From the NCBI GenBank assembly GCA_947561585.1, contig CANNZV010001042.1, positions 270,318 to 334,317 of the forward strand: DNA of 64,000 nt. The letters are read 5' to 3'. The position numbers were made by a program, and so were the translations under genes. Positions within the stretch are counted from its first letter, which is position 1, and each line of letters begins with the position of its first letter. Shown piece after piece: positions 48,181 to 59,302 of the stretch. This stretch comes from Caprella mutica (taxonomy: Eukaryota > Arthropoda > Malacostraca > Amphipoda > Caprellidae). The notes under the pieces were generated by a model. That model was not told the DNA's origin, did no database searches, and saw only the letters and a program-made list of their open reading frames with translations.

Positions 48181-49828
48181 ATAGTGTAGGTTGAAATATC
48201 GGTCTGGTTAGCAGTAGCCAGACTTTTTAAAAGACTTTTTCAGTCACTATATTTACTCTATTAAATTATAATCTCGAGTTAGGTCCCGGTATCAATTAGA
48301 TTAGACTATTTATTTTCTAGGACCAAATCTAACATGTTCACATTTATTTTCTACTTTTGCTTCTGTGATATGCATACTATTTTAATTAAAAAAAATAATT
48401 GATCACCTAGACCTATCCTTGCTTTTTGAAATGTTTTCGATCCTATGAATTGATATATGGTTATCAGTTGTAAATTAATAGATTAGATTGAATAAGTAAT
48501 CTCATCAGGTCAGTTTATAAATAAGTAGTTAGATGACATACATAACTTTACGTAGTGATAAATAGGTAGGCTAATGAATTAATTAACCAGGCTAGATTAC
48601 AAAAGTTGATAAATCTTTGATATGCTGCAATTGTACTATAACTTAATGAATAATAAATTAATGATAAAGCCTTTATCTTCTAAACCATATTTTAGTGCAA
48701 TTCATCTTACTCATAGGCACTGATATTGAAATATGCTAATAGAATTACCAAGGTCAAATTGAAAACGAAATATAAACATTTAAGTTTTAGATTTATTATT
48801 TAAAAGTTTAATTTGAATTCTCGTCACTTTCTTTCACGACTATAGGTTGCCAATTCCTGAAATAAGAGATTCGTATATTAATATATATTGAATAGAAATT
48901 CACAGTATCGTTCATATACATTATCAATAACATCACCTACTCTTTTTCCTTTTGTGATGAGATAGCGACAGCTTCGATATTCTTTTCATGTCTGGAATCC
49001 CTAAAAGCATATGAAAAAGTAAAAGCTAATCATATTGCAAATATATATTTAGAAATCATCTAATATTTTCAAATACTTAATTTGACCTAGCATAATTATT
49101 GTTCCTGAATCATTCTAAGGAATTGAAGAGGACTCCGATAGTTGATGACGTTGATACACTTCATCAATTCTTCATCAAGATCTGAAAGTAGATTCAGAAA
49201 ATATAGAAAACCATATATTAATGAAGAAATAAAAAGAATTTTTAACTGAGAATTCTTTCATACAGGTAAATTATTTATATAAAATGTTAAACTAATTATA
49301 AATCTTCAGATGCAGTATAAATTTAGCTCTAATAAATGCAATGGATTGTTCTAGCTAATCCTCATAATTTTGTTCATTATACACTCATAATGTAGACTTT
49401 AATTAAATACCAAGAAAGTATAATATATCAAAAAGCTCACCTCTGGTTGGAGTTCTCCCTGCTAAATCCCTGGACGGTGTTCTCCTCCGACTACCTCCCT
49501 GGATGGAGTTCTCCCAGTCATAGAAAACTAGGGTCAAGTAGGTAAATTGCGGCACTTTAACTAACTGCGGTCTCTTATCTCAGAAACATTAATAACCATC
49601 ATGACTTCAAGGCACTCGTGAAATGAATAGAACCTATCATAAATTGAGCTTAAATTATGATGTTCAACAATTCAGTATATAGCTAAACTAAATCAGAATG
49701 ATTTTGAGACTCTCTGAATAGGGTCACAATTAGAAATTAAAGAACAGAATTTGGCTGTGTAACCCTACCTATAGGTACACCAACTAGTTTTAAAATATAT
49801 AGATTATCAGACCACTTTACTCAAGATA
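48181..49828. other. AT-rich spacer
   Basis: No gene recognised. A short direct repeat CTCCCTGGATGGAGTTCTCC / CTCACCTCTGGTTGGAGTTC lies at about 49437-49510. Confidence 0.45.
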
Positions 49829-49990
49829 CTAGGACAAGTTCCGAAATATCGGACGGCTCCACATTTTCGGTCGCGTAAGAAAAACTATATTAAATTAACT
49901 TTTATTTTAATTAGCTATTAGGTAGCTATATACTATATTTCATACGTGACCGAAAATTTGAAATCGCCTGATAATTTGGAACTTACCCTA
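49829..49990. mobile_element. MITE with TAGGGTAAGTTCC-type ends
   Basis: Left TAGGACAAGTTCCGAAATAT and, inverted right, TAGGGTAAGTTCCAAATTAT mirror each other through CATTTTCGGTCGCGT. A related copy lies at 51986-52186. No target duplication found. Confidence 0.75.
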
Positions 49991-50030
49991 TTCTGAGGAC
50001 AGCGCAGTAACTGCCTAGCCTATGTAGAAG

Positions 50031-50435
50031 GGGTGTAGGTCATAAGCCCCCCCTGTCATGAGCCCCTCTAGGTCATAAGCCCCCCCGGTCAAGAGCCCCC
50101 CCGGTCATGAGCCCTCTCGGTCATGATCCCCCCTGTTTTTAAATCCTTATTTACCTATACTATTTAATCCTTATTGACACTTTTGTAGTTCATTACTGAA
50201 TAGACATAAAATATATGTATATCGGGGGGCGTGCCGCCCCCGAACCCCCCTACCAGATCATTAAACAATCATGAAGTGTGCAGTGCAACAAACTAGCGGA
50301 TACAACAAACTACATTAGTAACTCTCAGTTATTTCTATCTAAGTAATTCTTCATTTGTTTAACTAGGTAAATAAGGATTAAAAAAACAGGGAGGGGGGGG
50401 CTCGTGACCGGGGGGGGCTCATGACCTATGGGGGC
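50031..50435. mobile_element. C/G-rich inverted-repeat element with 16-bp subterminal units
   Basis: The left end has five units such as GGTCATAAGCCCCCCC, GGTCAAGAGCCCCCCC and GGTCATGATCCCCCC. The right end has the inverted set (GGGGGGCTCGTGACC, GGGGGGCTCATGACC). Inward, CTGTTTTTAAATCCTTATTT mirrors ATAAGGATTAAAAAAACAG. A central hairpin GGGGGGCGTGCCGCCCCC lies near 50224. No target duplication resolved. Confidence 0.72.
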
Positions 50436-50814
50436 TAATTTAGGAAAATTAGTTTGGATATCAGTTTACAAACTGGAAGGCAGTAATCAAAATTTATTAT
50501 TATAAAAGTTATATACTGATAATCAGCTCTTCAAATAACTACCTATATAAAGCCACCAAACTATCAATCACCAATATTTTAGAATATTTAGGCAGACATT
50601 TATCAATTTATTAATGGAATTAATTAATAATCGATCGGCAGCGATATTACTATTTAATGCATATAACGCTATTGTTTGCACTTAAACTAAAATGGTATTG
50701 AGGAGCGTTCACATTCAACACGTAACACACTTGAAACAAGATTTGAACTGAAAAGTGTTATGCGAATAAATTAGCTTTGAGGAAAGCATAAGTTGCCACT
50801 TACTCATTTGATTG

Positions 50815-51330
50815 ACCTCACACATAAACTTAAAAAAAGTAGCACTAACTCTCATAGTAAGTTAATTTGTACACCAGATAAATAAGAATAACAGTCTTTG
50901 TGGGTTCATTATCACACTATGTCATAGTTGTTTTAACTCACACCTAAACTTACAAAAAAGTAGCGCCAACTCTCATAGTAAGTTAATTCATACACTGCAG
51001 AATACATTGGATTAACAGTCTTTGTGGGTTACTATAACACACTATGTCATAGTTGATTTAACTCGCACCTAAACTCAAAAAAGTAGCGCCAACTCTCATA
51101 GTAAGTGAATTAATACACCATATACATTGAATTGACAATCTTTGTGAGTTACTTCAACACACTATGTCATAGTTGTTTTAACATATGTTCAAACTCCCAA
51201 AATGTAACTCTAACTCTCATAGTAAGTTGATTCAATCCATAAAATGATTTGAATTAACTATGTTTGGTGACACACACGTCATAGTTGTTTTGACACACGT
51301 GAAAACATGAATATAGTCAAACCAACTCAC
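50815..51330 (+). repeat. About 128-bp tandem repeat, four units
   Basis: Each unit has AACTCTCATAGTAAGTTAAT, then AACAGTCTTTGTGGGTT, then ACACTATGTCATAGTTGTTT. The third and fourth units are progressively more diverged. Confidence 0.85.
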
Positions 51331-51401
51331 GTAATAAATTGATTCAAAGCATAAATTGTTGACCCATTAAATATGAGTAAACTTTTTTCTCTGTGTAACA
51401 T

Positions 51402-51788
51402 TTATTATTATTAGTTAATATTATTTTTTTAATGTTGCGATAAGAAACAAAACGTTATTAACAGTAATCATTATGAGCACATGAAACATAATCTTAAATT
51501 AGGTTTGGTGTATGAAATGCCGATTCAATCCGAACAGGACCTGATCGGCAGAATTGCCAAAGCCTCCGCAAGGATTCGTGAAACTCCTGGTGTCTTGGCT
51601 CGCGTCCGCCAATCATTGGACAAATGTTTGAAAGCCTCCATCGAAACAAATCGGCGGAAGTTTGAACACATTTGTAAACATGTAACCTAATTTAACATTA
51701 TGACTCTTTTGCTCATAATAATTACTGTTAAAAATGTTTTGTTTCTTATCGCAACATTAAAAAAATAACGTTAACTAATAATAATAAA
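51402..51788. mobile_element. Inverted-repeat element carrying a transposase tail
   Basis: ATTTATTATTATTAGTTAAT at the left and its complement at the right are followed inward by AATGTTGCGATAAGAAACAA and its complement, then ATTATGAGCA / TGCTCATAAT. Arms are about 80-100 bp. The centre keeps a piece of mariner-type transposase, so this is an internally deleted derivative of an autonomous element. Confidence 0.75.
51481..51690 (+). pseudogene. Mariner-type transposase C-terminal fragment
   Basis: The 69-codon frame contains LVYEMPIQSEQDLIGRIAKA, ARIRETPGVLARVRQSL, and ends near RRKFEHI. This matches the C-terminal tail of insect mariner-type transposases (pattern xPVxSxEDLIARIxxAxxxIR, RxxQS, NxxFEH). 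No catalytic residue is present. Its composition is clearly richer in G and C than the flanks. Only the tail survived the deletion that produced this element. Confidence 0.7.
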
Positions 51789-51985
51789 TGGTACAGATAC
51801 TACTTTCCTAACCTTGTAACTCTTTAACTAAGCATTTTAGACCATACCTTCATGGAATAAAAAGTGTTTATTTCGACTATCGCTACCTTATGTTAAAGTT
51901 TGGCAACAAAAGTGTTAGACACCCTGTATAGTTATTGTGCTACATTAAACAAACCGCAATTTTATGCTCTATGAAAGGTTGGTAG

Positions 51986-52186
51986 TAGGGTACTAAGTTC
52001 CAAGTTATTGGTTGGTTCTACAATTTCGGACACGTCAGAAACGAAAATATTATAATTATTGTTTAACTTCTATTCTAATTGGTATCATGGATACCAATTG
52101 AAATAAAAGTTAAATAATGATTATTATATAAAGATTTTCACGTTTTCGAAAATATGGAACCGTGCAATAACTCGGAACTAACCCTA
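51986..52186. mobile_element. Second MITE with TAGGGT...AGTTCC ends
   Basis: Left TAGGGTACTAAGTTCCAAGT mirrors right (inverted) TAGGGTTAGTTCCGAGTTAT. The centre is a strong palindrome, AATTGGTATCATGGATACCAATT, flanked by AACTTCTATT/AATAAAAGTT. Same family as 49829-49990. Confidence 0.75.
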
Positions 52187-52405
52187 AAATAGGACATGTT
52201 GAATATCTAAACCAATTGCTTCTAATAAACTTATCTGGATTATAATTTTGAGGTTTTTTTAGTTACCGTGAAATAATCACAAAAAATTGTCTCCGTTTTC
52301 TATGTCTACGAACGGTTCTTATTTCGAAACATGACTCGAAATAAGTAGTACTTTTACTAAAGTGAGTTGTACTTAAAGCGAGGCTTGCCTGTACTAGCTA
52401 ATTAG

Positions 52406-52542
52406 TAGGGCCAGATTGAATTAAAGACTATTGGACCATTTTAAATCAGAGAACGGTTTATAGCCTTCGATACCATTTCATTTCGTTTCATCTATGATAT
52501 TCTTAAGATCTATGATTTTAAGTGCATATGGTCACAAGCCTA
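52406..52542. mobile_element. Internally deleted hAT MITE copy
   Basis: The perfect 8-bp duplication CTAATTAG (52398-52405 and 52543-52550) flanks it. The right half (TCTATGATTTTAAGTGCATA then GTCACAAGCCTA) matches the MITE at 47166; the left TIR retains only TAGGG before a deletion. Confidence 0.85.
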
Positions 52543-53317
52543 CTAATTAGATATTCTCACAATCATATGATTTTAAATTATACAATAAATTAAGTGAATG
52601 TTCGATCAACTTATATTAATGTTCATTATTTATAACATTTACATTTTCATTCTCCATGTCAATAACACAACACCTTTAATTTTACAATTTTCATTTATAT
52701 GTAAAAGGTATTAATTGATATCAATCCAATTCGATCGAGTGAAATTGTCAGAGAATTAGGTAGGTAATAGCAGTTTAATAATAAAAGATGTTGGGTTGAA
52801 AATTATAAATAGTCCACAAATATCGATTGAAGTTGTTTTATTTTGAGAACAAACGAATATTAAGCTTGAATACTTGTTCAATTCTCAAATTATAATCACA
52901 TAAAGAAAAAATTAGACACTAAACCCGTTATGAACTGATAATGTAAAGATGCGTTGTGTAAACAAAGACATTGTACTCTGTCCCTACTACAATTATTTCT
53001 TTGTTTCTTCTATAAGTATTTTCTGAGAATGATTTTAGTTTTTAATTTCTGTATTGTATTTGATTTAGATCTTTAATATTTTTATTATAACGTATTTTAC
53101 AAGTTTTCTAATAAATTAGTCTACATCTAACTATTATTACTGCTTTGTATACTAATTAAAAATAATTGTCTTCTTAACTCTTTAACGAAGGACGAACTAC
53201 TTTTTTTATAAATTAAAATGTTATTATTGACTAATGTCATTAAATTCCCATTAAGTGACTGGCAGTTTTCCGCGTACCGTTTCTACTATATATCTAAATT
53301 ATGAAATTTATAGAGAA

Positions 53318-54362
53318 AAATGTCACTATGATGATGTACTACCAGAGAAAAGAGTCACTGTGATGATGTACTATCAGAGAAAAGAGTCACTGTGATGATG
53401 TACTATCAGAGAAAAGAGTCACTGGATGATATACTATCAGAGAAAAGAGTCACTGTGATGATGTACTACCAGAGAAAAGAGTCACTGTGATGATGTACTA
53501 TCAGAGAAAAGAGTCACTGTGATGATGTACTATCAGAGAAAAGAGTCACTGTGATGATATACTATCAGAGAAAAGAGTCACTGTGATGATGTACTATCAG
53601 AGAAAAGAGTCACTGTGATGATGTACTATCAGAGAAAAGAGTCACTGTGATGATGTACTATCAAAGAAAAGAGTCACTGTGATGATGTACTATCAGAGAA
53701 AAGAGTCACTATGATGATGTACTATCAGAGAAAAGAGTCACTGTGATGATGTACTATAAGAGAAAAGAGTCACTGTGATGATGTACTATCAGAGAAAAAT
53801 GTCACTATGATGATGTACTATCAGAAAAAAAGAGTCACTGTGATGATGTACCATCACAGTAAAGAGTCACTGTGATGATGTACTATCAAAGAAAAGAGTC
53901 ACTGTGATGATGTACTATCAGAGAAAAGAGTCACTGTGATGATCTACTATCAGAGAAAAGAGTCACTGTAATGATGTACTATCAGAGAAAATAGTCACTG
54001 TGATGATGTACTATCAGAGTAAAGAGTCACTGTGATGATGTACTAACAGAGAAAAGAGTCACTGTGATGATGTACTATCAGAGAAAAGAGTCACTGTGAT
54101 GATGTACTATCAGAGAAAAGAGTCACTGTGATGATGTACTAACAGAGAAAAGAGTCACTATGATGATGAACTATCAGAGAAAAGAGTCACTGTGATGATG
54201 TACTATCAGAGAAAAGAGTTACTGTGATGATGTACTGTCAGAGAAAAGAGTCACTGTGATGATGTACTATCAGAGAAAAGAGTCACTGTGATGATGTAGT
54301 ATCAGAGAAAAGAGTCACTGTGATGATGTACTATCAGAGAAAAGAGTCACTGTGATGATGTT
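53318..54362 (+). repeat. 32-bp satellite, about 32 copies
   Basis: The unit is TGATGATGTACTATCAGAGA plus AAAGAGTCACTG. It is identical in sequence, but inverted, to the array at 10488-11009. Scattered variants (AACAGAG, ACCAGAG, ATGAACTATC) do not form an obvious higher-order period. Confidence 0.96.
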
Positions 54363-54794
54363 CTATTCGTGTGATCGGGGACAAATTTGTTGGAGCGTCT
54401 GTACGGGCCTATAAAATCATAGAGTATACAAATTTCGGGTTGCAGATAGTTCTTTATAAACTTACACTGCAGATTTTATATAATAAATAATTTCTAATTC
54501 AGTTAACGCAATCATTCATTCCATTCACATAAGAATTGGTATTCTTGCCTACCACTTGTTATCTTATTTAGCCTAATTTCTGAATATAACTTAAAGCGTG
54601 AAAGACCACAGAAAGCCATTTAAGTTATTAAAGTGTGTTGCTTTGATGACGTCACGTACACGTGATTGACACAACTTTGTCTATTCCGTCCACTTCAGAG
54701 GAAGAAATTCTAACTAATTATGTGTCTGATGAGATGGGAGATGTTGTCTTGATAAACAGACTAATTAATTGCCTCGTGCATTAGTCTACCTGGA
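54363..54794. other. Spacer with CRE-like site
   Basis: Contains TGATGACGTCACGTA at 54645-54659, the same 15 bases as at 4795-4809; otherwise nothing supported. Confidence 0.4.
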
Positions 54795-56445
54795 TATCTT
54801 TAGCTAGATATCTCTACCTAGATATCTCTACCTAGATATCTCTACCTAGATATCTCTACCAAGATATCTACCAAGATATCTCTACCTAGATATCTCTACC
54901 TGGATATCTCTACCTAGATATCTCTACCTAGATATCTCTACCTAGATATCTCTACTTAGATATCTACCAATATATCTCTACCTAGATATCTCTACCTGGA
55001 TATCTCTACCTAGATATCTCTACCTAGATATCTCTACTTAGATATCTACCAAAATATCTCTACCTAGATATCTCTACCTGGATATCTTTACCTAGATATC
55101 TCTACCTAGATATCTCTACTTATATATCTACCAAGATATCTTTACCTAGATATCTCTACCTGGATATCTCTACCTAGATATCTCTACCTACATATCTCTA
55201 CTTAGATATCTCTACCTAGATATTTCTACCTAGATATCTACCAAGATATCTCTACCTAGATATCTCTACCTGGATATCTCTACCTAGATATATCTACCTA
55301 GATATCTCTACTTAGATACCTCTACCTAGATATCTACTTAGATATCTACCAAGATATCTCTACCTAGATATCTCTACCTAGATATCTCTACCTGGATAAC
55401 TCTACCTAGATATCTATACCTAGATATCTCTACTTAGATATCTCTACCTAGATATCTCTACCTAGATATCTACCAAGATATCTCTACCTAGATTTCTCTA
55501 CCTGGATATCTCTACCTAGATATCTCTACCTAGATATCTCTACTTAGATATTTCTACCTAGATATCTCTACCTAGATATCTCTACTTAGATATCTCTACC
55601 TAGATATCTCTACCTAGATATCTCTACCATGATATCACTACCTAGATATCGCTACCTAGATATCACAATCTAGATATCACTATCTAGATATTACTATCTA
55701 GATATCACTATCTAGATATCAATACCTAGATATTGCTATCTAGATATCACTATCTAGATATCACTATCTAGATATCACCACCTAGATATCACTACCTAGG
55801 TATCGCTCCTTAGATAACACTACCAAGATATCACTATTCCTAGATATCACTTTCAAGATATCTTGACCTATATATTAGTACTTAGATATCACTACCTAGA
55901 TATCTCTACCTAGATATCACTACCTAGATATCACTACCTAGATATCCTTACATAGATATCACTACCTAGATATTATTACCAAGATATCACTACTTAGATA
56001 TCACTACCTAGATATTATTACCAAGATATCACTACCTAAATATCACTATACCTAGATATTACTACCTAGATATCACTACCTATGTAGATATAACTACCTA
56101 GATATCACCACCTAGATATCACCACCTAGATATCACAACCTAGATATCACCACCTAGATATCACTACCTAGATATCACTAACTAAATATCACTACCTAGA
56201 TATCACCACCTAGATATCACCACCTAGATATCACCACCTAGATATCACTACCTAGGTATCACTACCTAGGTATCACCACCTAGATATCACCACCTAGATA
56301 TCACCACCTAGATATCACTACCTAGATATCACTATCTAGATATTACTACCTAGGTATCACCACCTAGATATCACCACCTAGATATCACCACCTAGATATC
56401 ACTACCTAGATATCACTACCTAGATATCACTTTCTAGGTATCACT
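54795..56445. repeat. 14-bp palindrome-rich array (TACCTAGATATCTC)n, about 115 copies
   Basis: The core CTAGATATC with AGATATCT is self-complementary. Domains differ: 54795-55620 is CTC-linked with TACCAAGATATC and CCTGGATATC markers every 82-122 bp; 55620-55790 is CACTATCTAGATAT; 56090-56445 is CACCACCTAGATAT. This indicates expansion in local blocks. Confidence 0.95.
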
Positions 56446-57979
56446 TAGTCAGCACATTCTAGCTGTCAGCAGGTGACTGTACGTTTGCTAACACATCATT
56501 TATTTCCATCACGAGTTTGAGTACAGCTTGTACCTTAGCATTGCATTGTCTTATGTGAGCTATACCCAGATATAGTAAACTGTGATACAATCTGACACCT
56601 GCAGTTGTTTCACCATAAGCTTTTTGTCAAGTACCTGACAGTGCATAAACTATAATTTTGATATATATACTTACGCGTTTCAAGATATTGAATACGTCTA
56701 CTATAATTACCCCATTATCTTAAAGGTCCTCTCCACTCTAAATTAAAAAAATCTGGCATTGATTTAAATTTGTAGAGCTAAGGTTATATAACATATAACA
56801 GTAAACAGAAAAGAAATCGATCAAGTATTCTGTTCATAATTACTTATATAAGAAATATTCACATTCAACTTTCACTCTTTCTAAGATTCAATAGAAGAAC
56901 AAGGCTGCAGTCTAACTTATCACGTATTATCTTAAATTTAATGGTAATTAGGTTCATTTTTAGGTACCTACTGTTTTTTTAGGGTGATGGTACTTACTTA
57001 GATGCGTAGCCATTTATAGTATGTCTAAAAGCTTTATTATAGTTTTGAAGTCTCAATGGATCCTAATTCTTGGCTTGAAATTCTGAGGTTGGAAGTGAAA
57101 TCACAAGAATAACTTAAATTACATATTATGATAAAAATGTATGAACCAAATTTGAAACGGTTGGCAGTTTTGTAATTAGTAACCTTTGTTCTAATGAATA
57201 GGTTAAAACCTTAGAGTGGAGGGGACCGTTAAAAAGGGATAAATTGAGACACTTTTACGGTCTTGAAACACATAAGTATATCAAAATTAAAGTTGATGAT
57301 CGTAAGTGTCACGTCTTGTAAAATATTCTTAAAGAGTAAACGTGAATCACCTGTAAGTGCGTGATTGTTTTCTGTGTATATGAATTGACATGAGCCTCTA
57401 ATGCTGATGTTGCCTTTTATATTCATTCTTCTGTTTAATTTGTCGAACCAGAAAAATGTAAAACGTGCATAGATAATCACTGTAGTTGTTAATTCCAAAA
57501 CGGATCAACTCATCAAATTTGGTGAAAATTATAATTTTTTTCTTTTGATGAAAAAGGGTGTATAGGAAGTGGGTTTTCATTTCCCAAATTCATATTGAGA
57601 TTCGATCTTATGCAACATTCACAAAAATCACACGAACAAAATGTGCATATTTTCCAAAATTACATATATACTATAATAGTTCAAATTTCAGAACAATCCA
57701 TCAAAAAAAATATATATAAAAGTTTTCTCCTCCTCAACCCTTTCACTTCTGAATGATTTTCCCATGAATACCAATGGTATTTTATGATTCATTCCTTGAA
57801 GAACCGATAATTTATTTTTATTGTGTCACTCACAAAAAAATATACACATATATAATGTATTGTATGTAAGGTAGAACATGAAATGTATAACCTTTCAACT
57901 GTAACTGAATAAATGAGCAGAACAATACAGGCTGATAGTAAACACCAGTTTCTCATCCTGAAGAACACCAAAATAGGAC
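56446..57979. other. Spacer
   Basis: No gene recognised. Minus-strand open frames 57229-57498, 57398-57580 and 57789-57971 are short and without domains. Confidence 0.4.
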
Positions 57980-59302
57980 AAATGGTCCCATGAAAGGTGG
58001 GACAGATGGTCCTATGAATGGTGGGACAAATGGTCCCATGAATGGTGAGACAGATGGTCCTATGAATGGTGGGACAAATGGTCCCATGAAAGGTGGGGCA
58101 AAGGGTCGTATGAATGGTGGGACAAATGGTCCCATGAAAGGTGGGGCAAATGGTCCTATGAATGGTGGGGCAAATGGTCCTATGAATGGTGGGACAAATG
58201 GTCCTATGAATGGTGGGGCAAATGGTCCTATGAATGGTGGGACAAATGGTCCTATGAATGGTGGGACAAATGGTCCTATGAATGGTGGGACAGATGGTCC
58301 TATGAATGGTGGGGCAAATGGTCCTATAAATGGTGGGACAAATGGTCCTATGAATGGTGAGACAGATGGTCCTATGAATGGTGGGACAAATGGTCCCATG
58401 AAAGGTGGGGCAAAGGGTCGTATGAATGGTGGGACAAATGGTCCCATGAAAGGTGGGGCAAATGGTCCTATGAATGGTGGGGCAAATGGTCCTATGAATG
58501 GTGGGACAAATGGTCCTATGAATGGTGGGGCAAATGGTCCTATGAATGGTGGGACAAATGGTCCTATGAATGGTGGGACAAATGGTCCTATGAATGGTGG
58601 GACAGATGGTCCTATGAATGGTGGGGCAAATGGTCCTATAAATGGTGGGACAAATGGTCCTATGAATGGTGAGACAGATGGTCCTATGAATGGTGGGACA
58701 AATGGTCCCATGAAAGGTGGGGCAAAGGGTCGTATGAATGGTGGGACAAATGGTCCCATGAAAGGTGGGGCAAATGGTCCTATGAATGGTGGGGCAAATG
58801 GTCCTATGAATGGTGGGACAAATGGTCCTATGAATGGTGGGGCAAATGGTCCTATGAATGGTGGGACAAATGGTCCTATGAATGGTGGGACAAATGGTCC
58901 TATGAATGGTGGGACAGATGGTCCTATGAATGGTGGGGCAAATGGTCCTATGAATGGTGGGACAAATGGTCCTATGAATGGTGGGGCAAATGGTCCTATG
59001 AATGGTGGGACAAATGGTCCTATGAATGGTGGGACAAATGGTCCTATGAATGGTGGGACAGATGGTCCTATGAATGGTGGGGCAAATGGTCCTATAAATG
59101 GTGGGACAAATGGTCCTATGAATGGTGGGGCAAATGGTCCTATGAATGGTGGGACAAATGGTCCTATGAATGGTGGGGCAAATGGTCCTATGAATGGTGG
59201 GACAAATGGTCCTATGAATGGTGGGACAAATGGTCCTATGAATGGTGGGACAGATGGTCCTATGAATGGTGGGGCAAATGGTCCTATAAATGGTGGGACA
59301 TA
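57980..59302 (+). repeat. 24-bp satellite open on both strands, about 55 copies
   Basis: The unit is GGTGGGACAAATGGTCCTAT GAAT. A 13-monomer (312-bp) higher-order unit is marked by GAGACAGATGG at 58047, 58359 and 58671. Because the unit is divisible by three and stop-free, a forward frame of 453 codons (57990-59351, repeating GGTNGPMN) and a reverse frame of 457 codons (57953-59326, repeating PPFIGPFV) coexist. No start context, intron or domain distinguishes either, so coding is not claimed, but the forward frame is the longest in the window. Confidence 0.96.

Larger units (their letters stand above)
47489..51398. mobile_element. Possible element with ACACAGAGAAA ends
   Basis: ACACACAGAGAAAGGATTAG at the left and, inverted, TTACACAGAGAAAAAAGTTT at the right. 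Next to both ends are ATATTTGATTTGTTTTGAC-like stretches. The interior holds the 22-bp array, a MITE (49829), the G-rich element (50031) and the 128-bp tandem repeats. Ends are approximate and the superfamily is not assigned. Confidence 0.45.
47361..51926. mobile_element. Mariner-type TIR pair of about 145 bp enclosing other insertions
   Basis: Left CAAGGTGTCCGACACTTTTG matches right (inverted) CAGGGTGTCTAACACTTTTG, and the match continues through TTAAAGAGTTACAAGGTTAG. TA lies outside both ends (47359-47360, 51927-51928). The space between is occupied by the elements at 47489-51398 and 51402-51788. Confidence 0.72.
46401..53278. mobile_element. 6.9-kb GGT...ACC element with nested insertions
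   Basis: Left end GGTGTCCGGAAAACTGCCAG carries three 15-bp CGGAAAACTGCCAGG units; right end, inverted, reads GGTACGCGGAAAACTGCCAG. Both continue with TCACTTAAT inward. The 9-bp duplication GTTTCTACT is perfect (46392-46400 and 53279-53287). The interior is a patchwork: hAT MITEs (47166, 52406), a mariner-type pair of TIRs (47361/51926), tandem arrays and other inverted repeats. No transposase of its own was recognised, so it is non-autonomous or its gene was displaced or lost. Confidence 0.72.

Noticed and set aside
53318..54362. CRISPR-like regular 32-bp repeats
   Set aside because: Head-to-tail identical units without spacers; a satellite.
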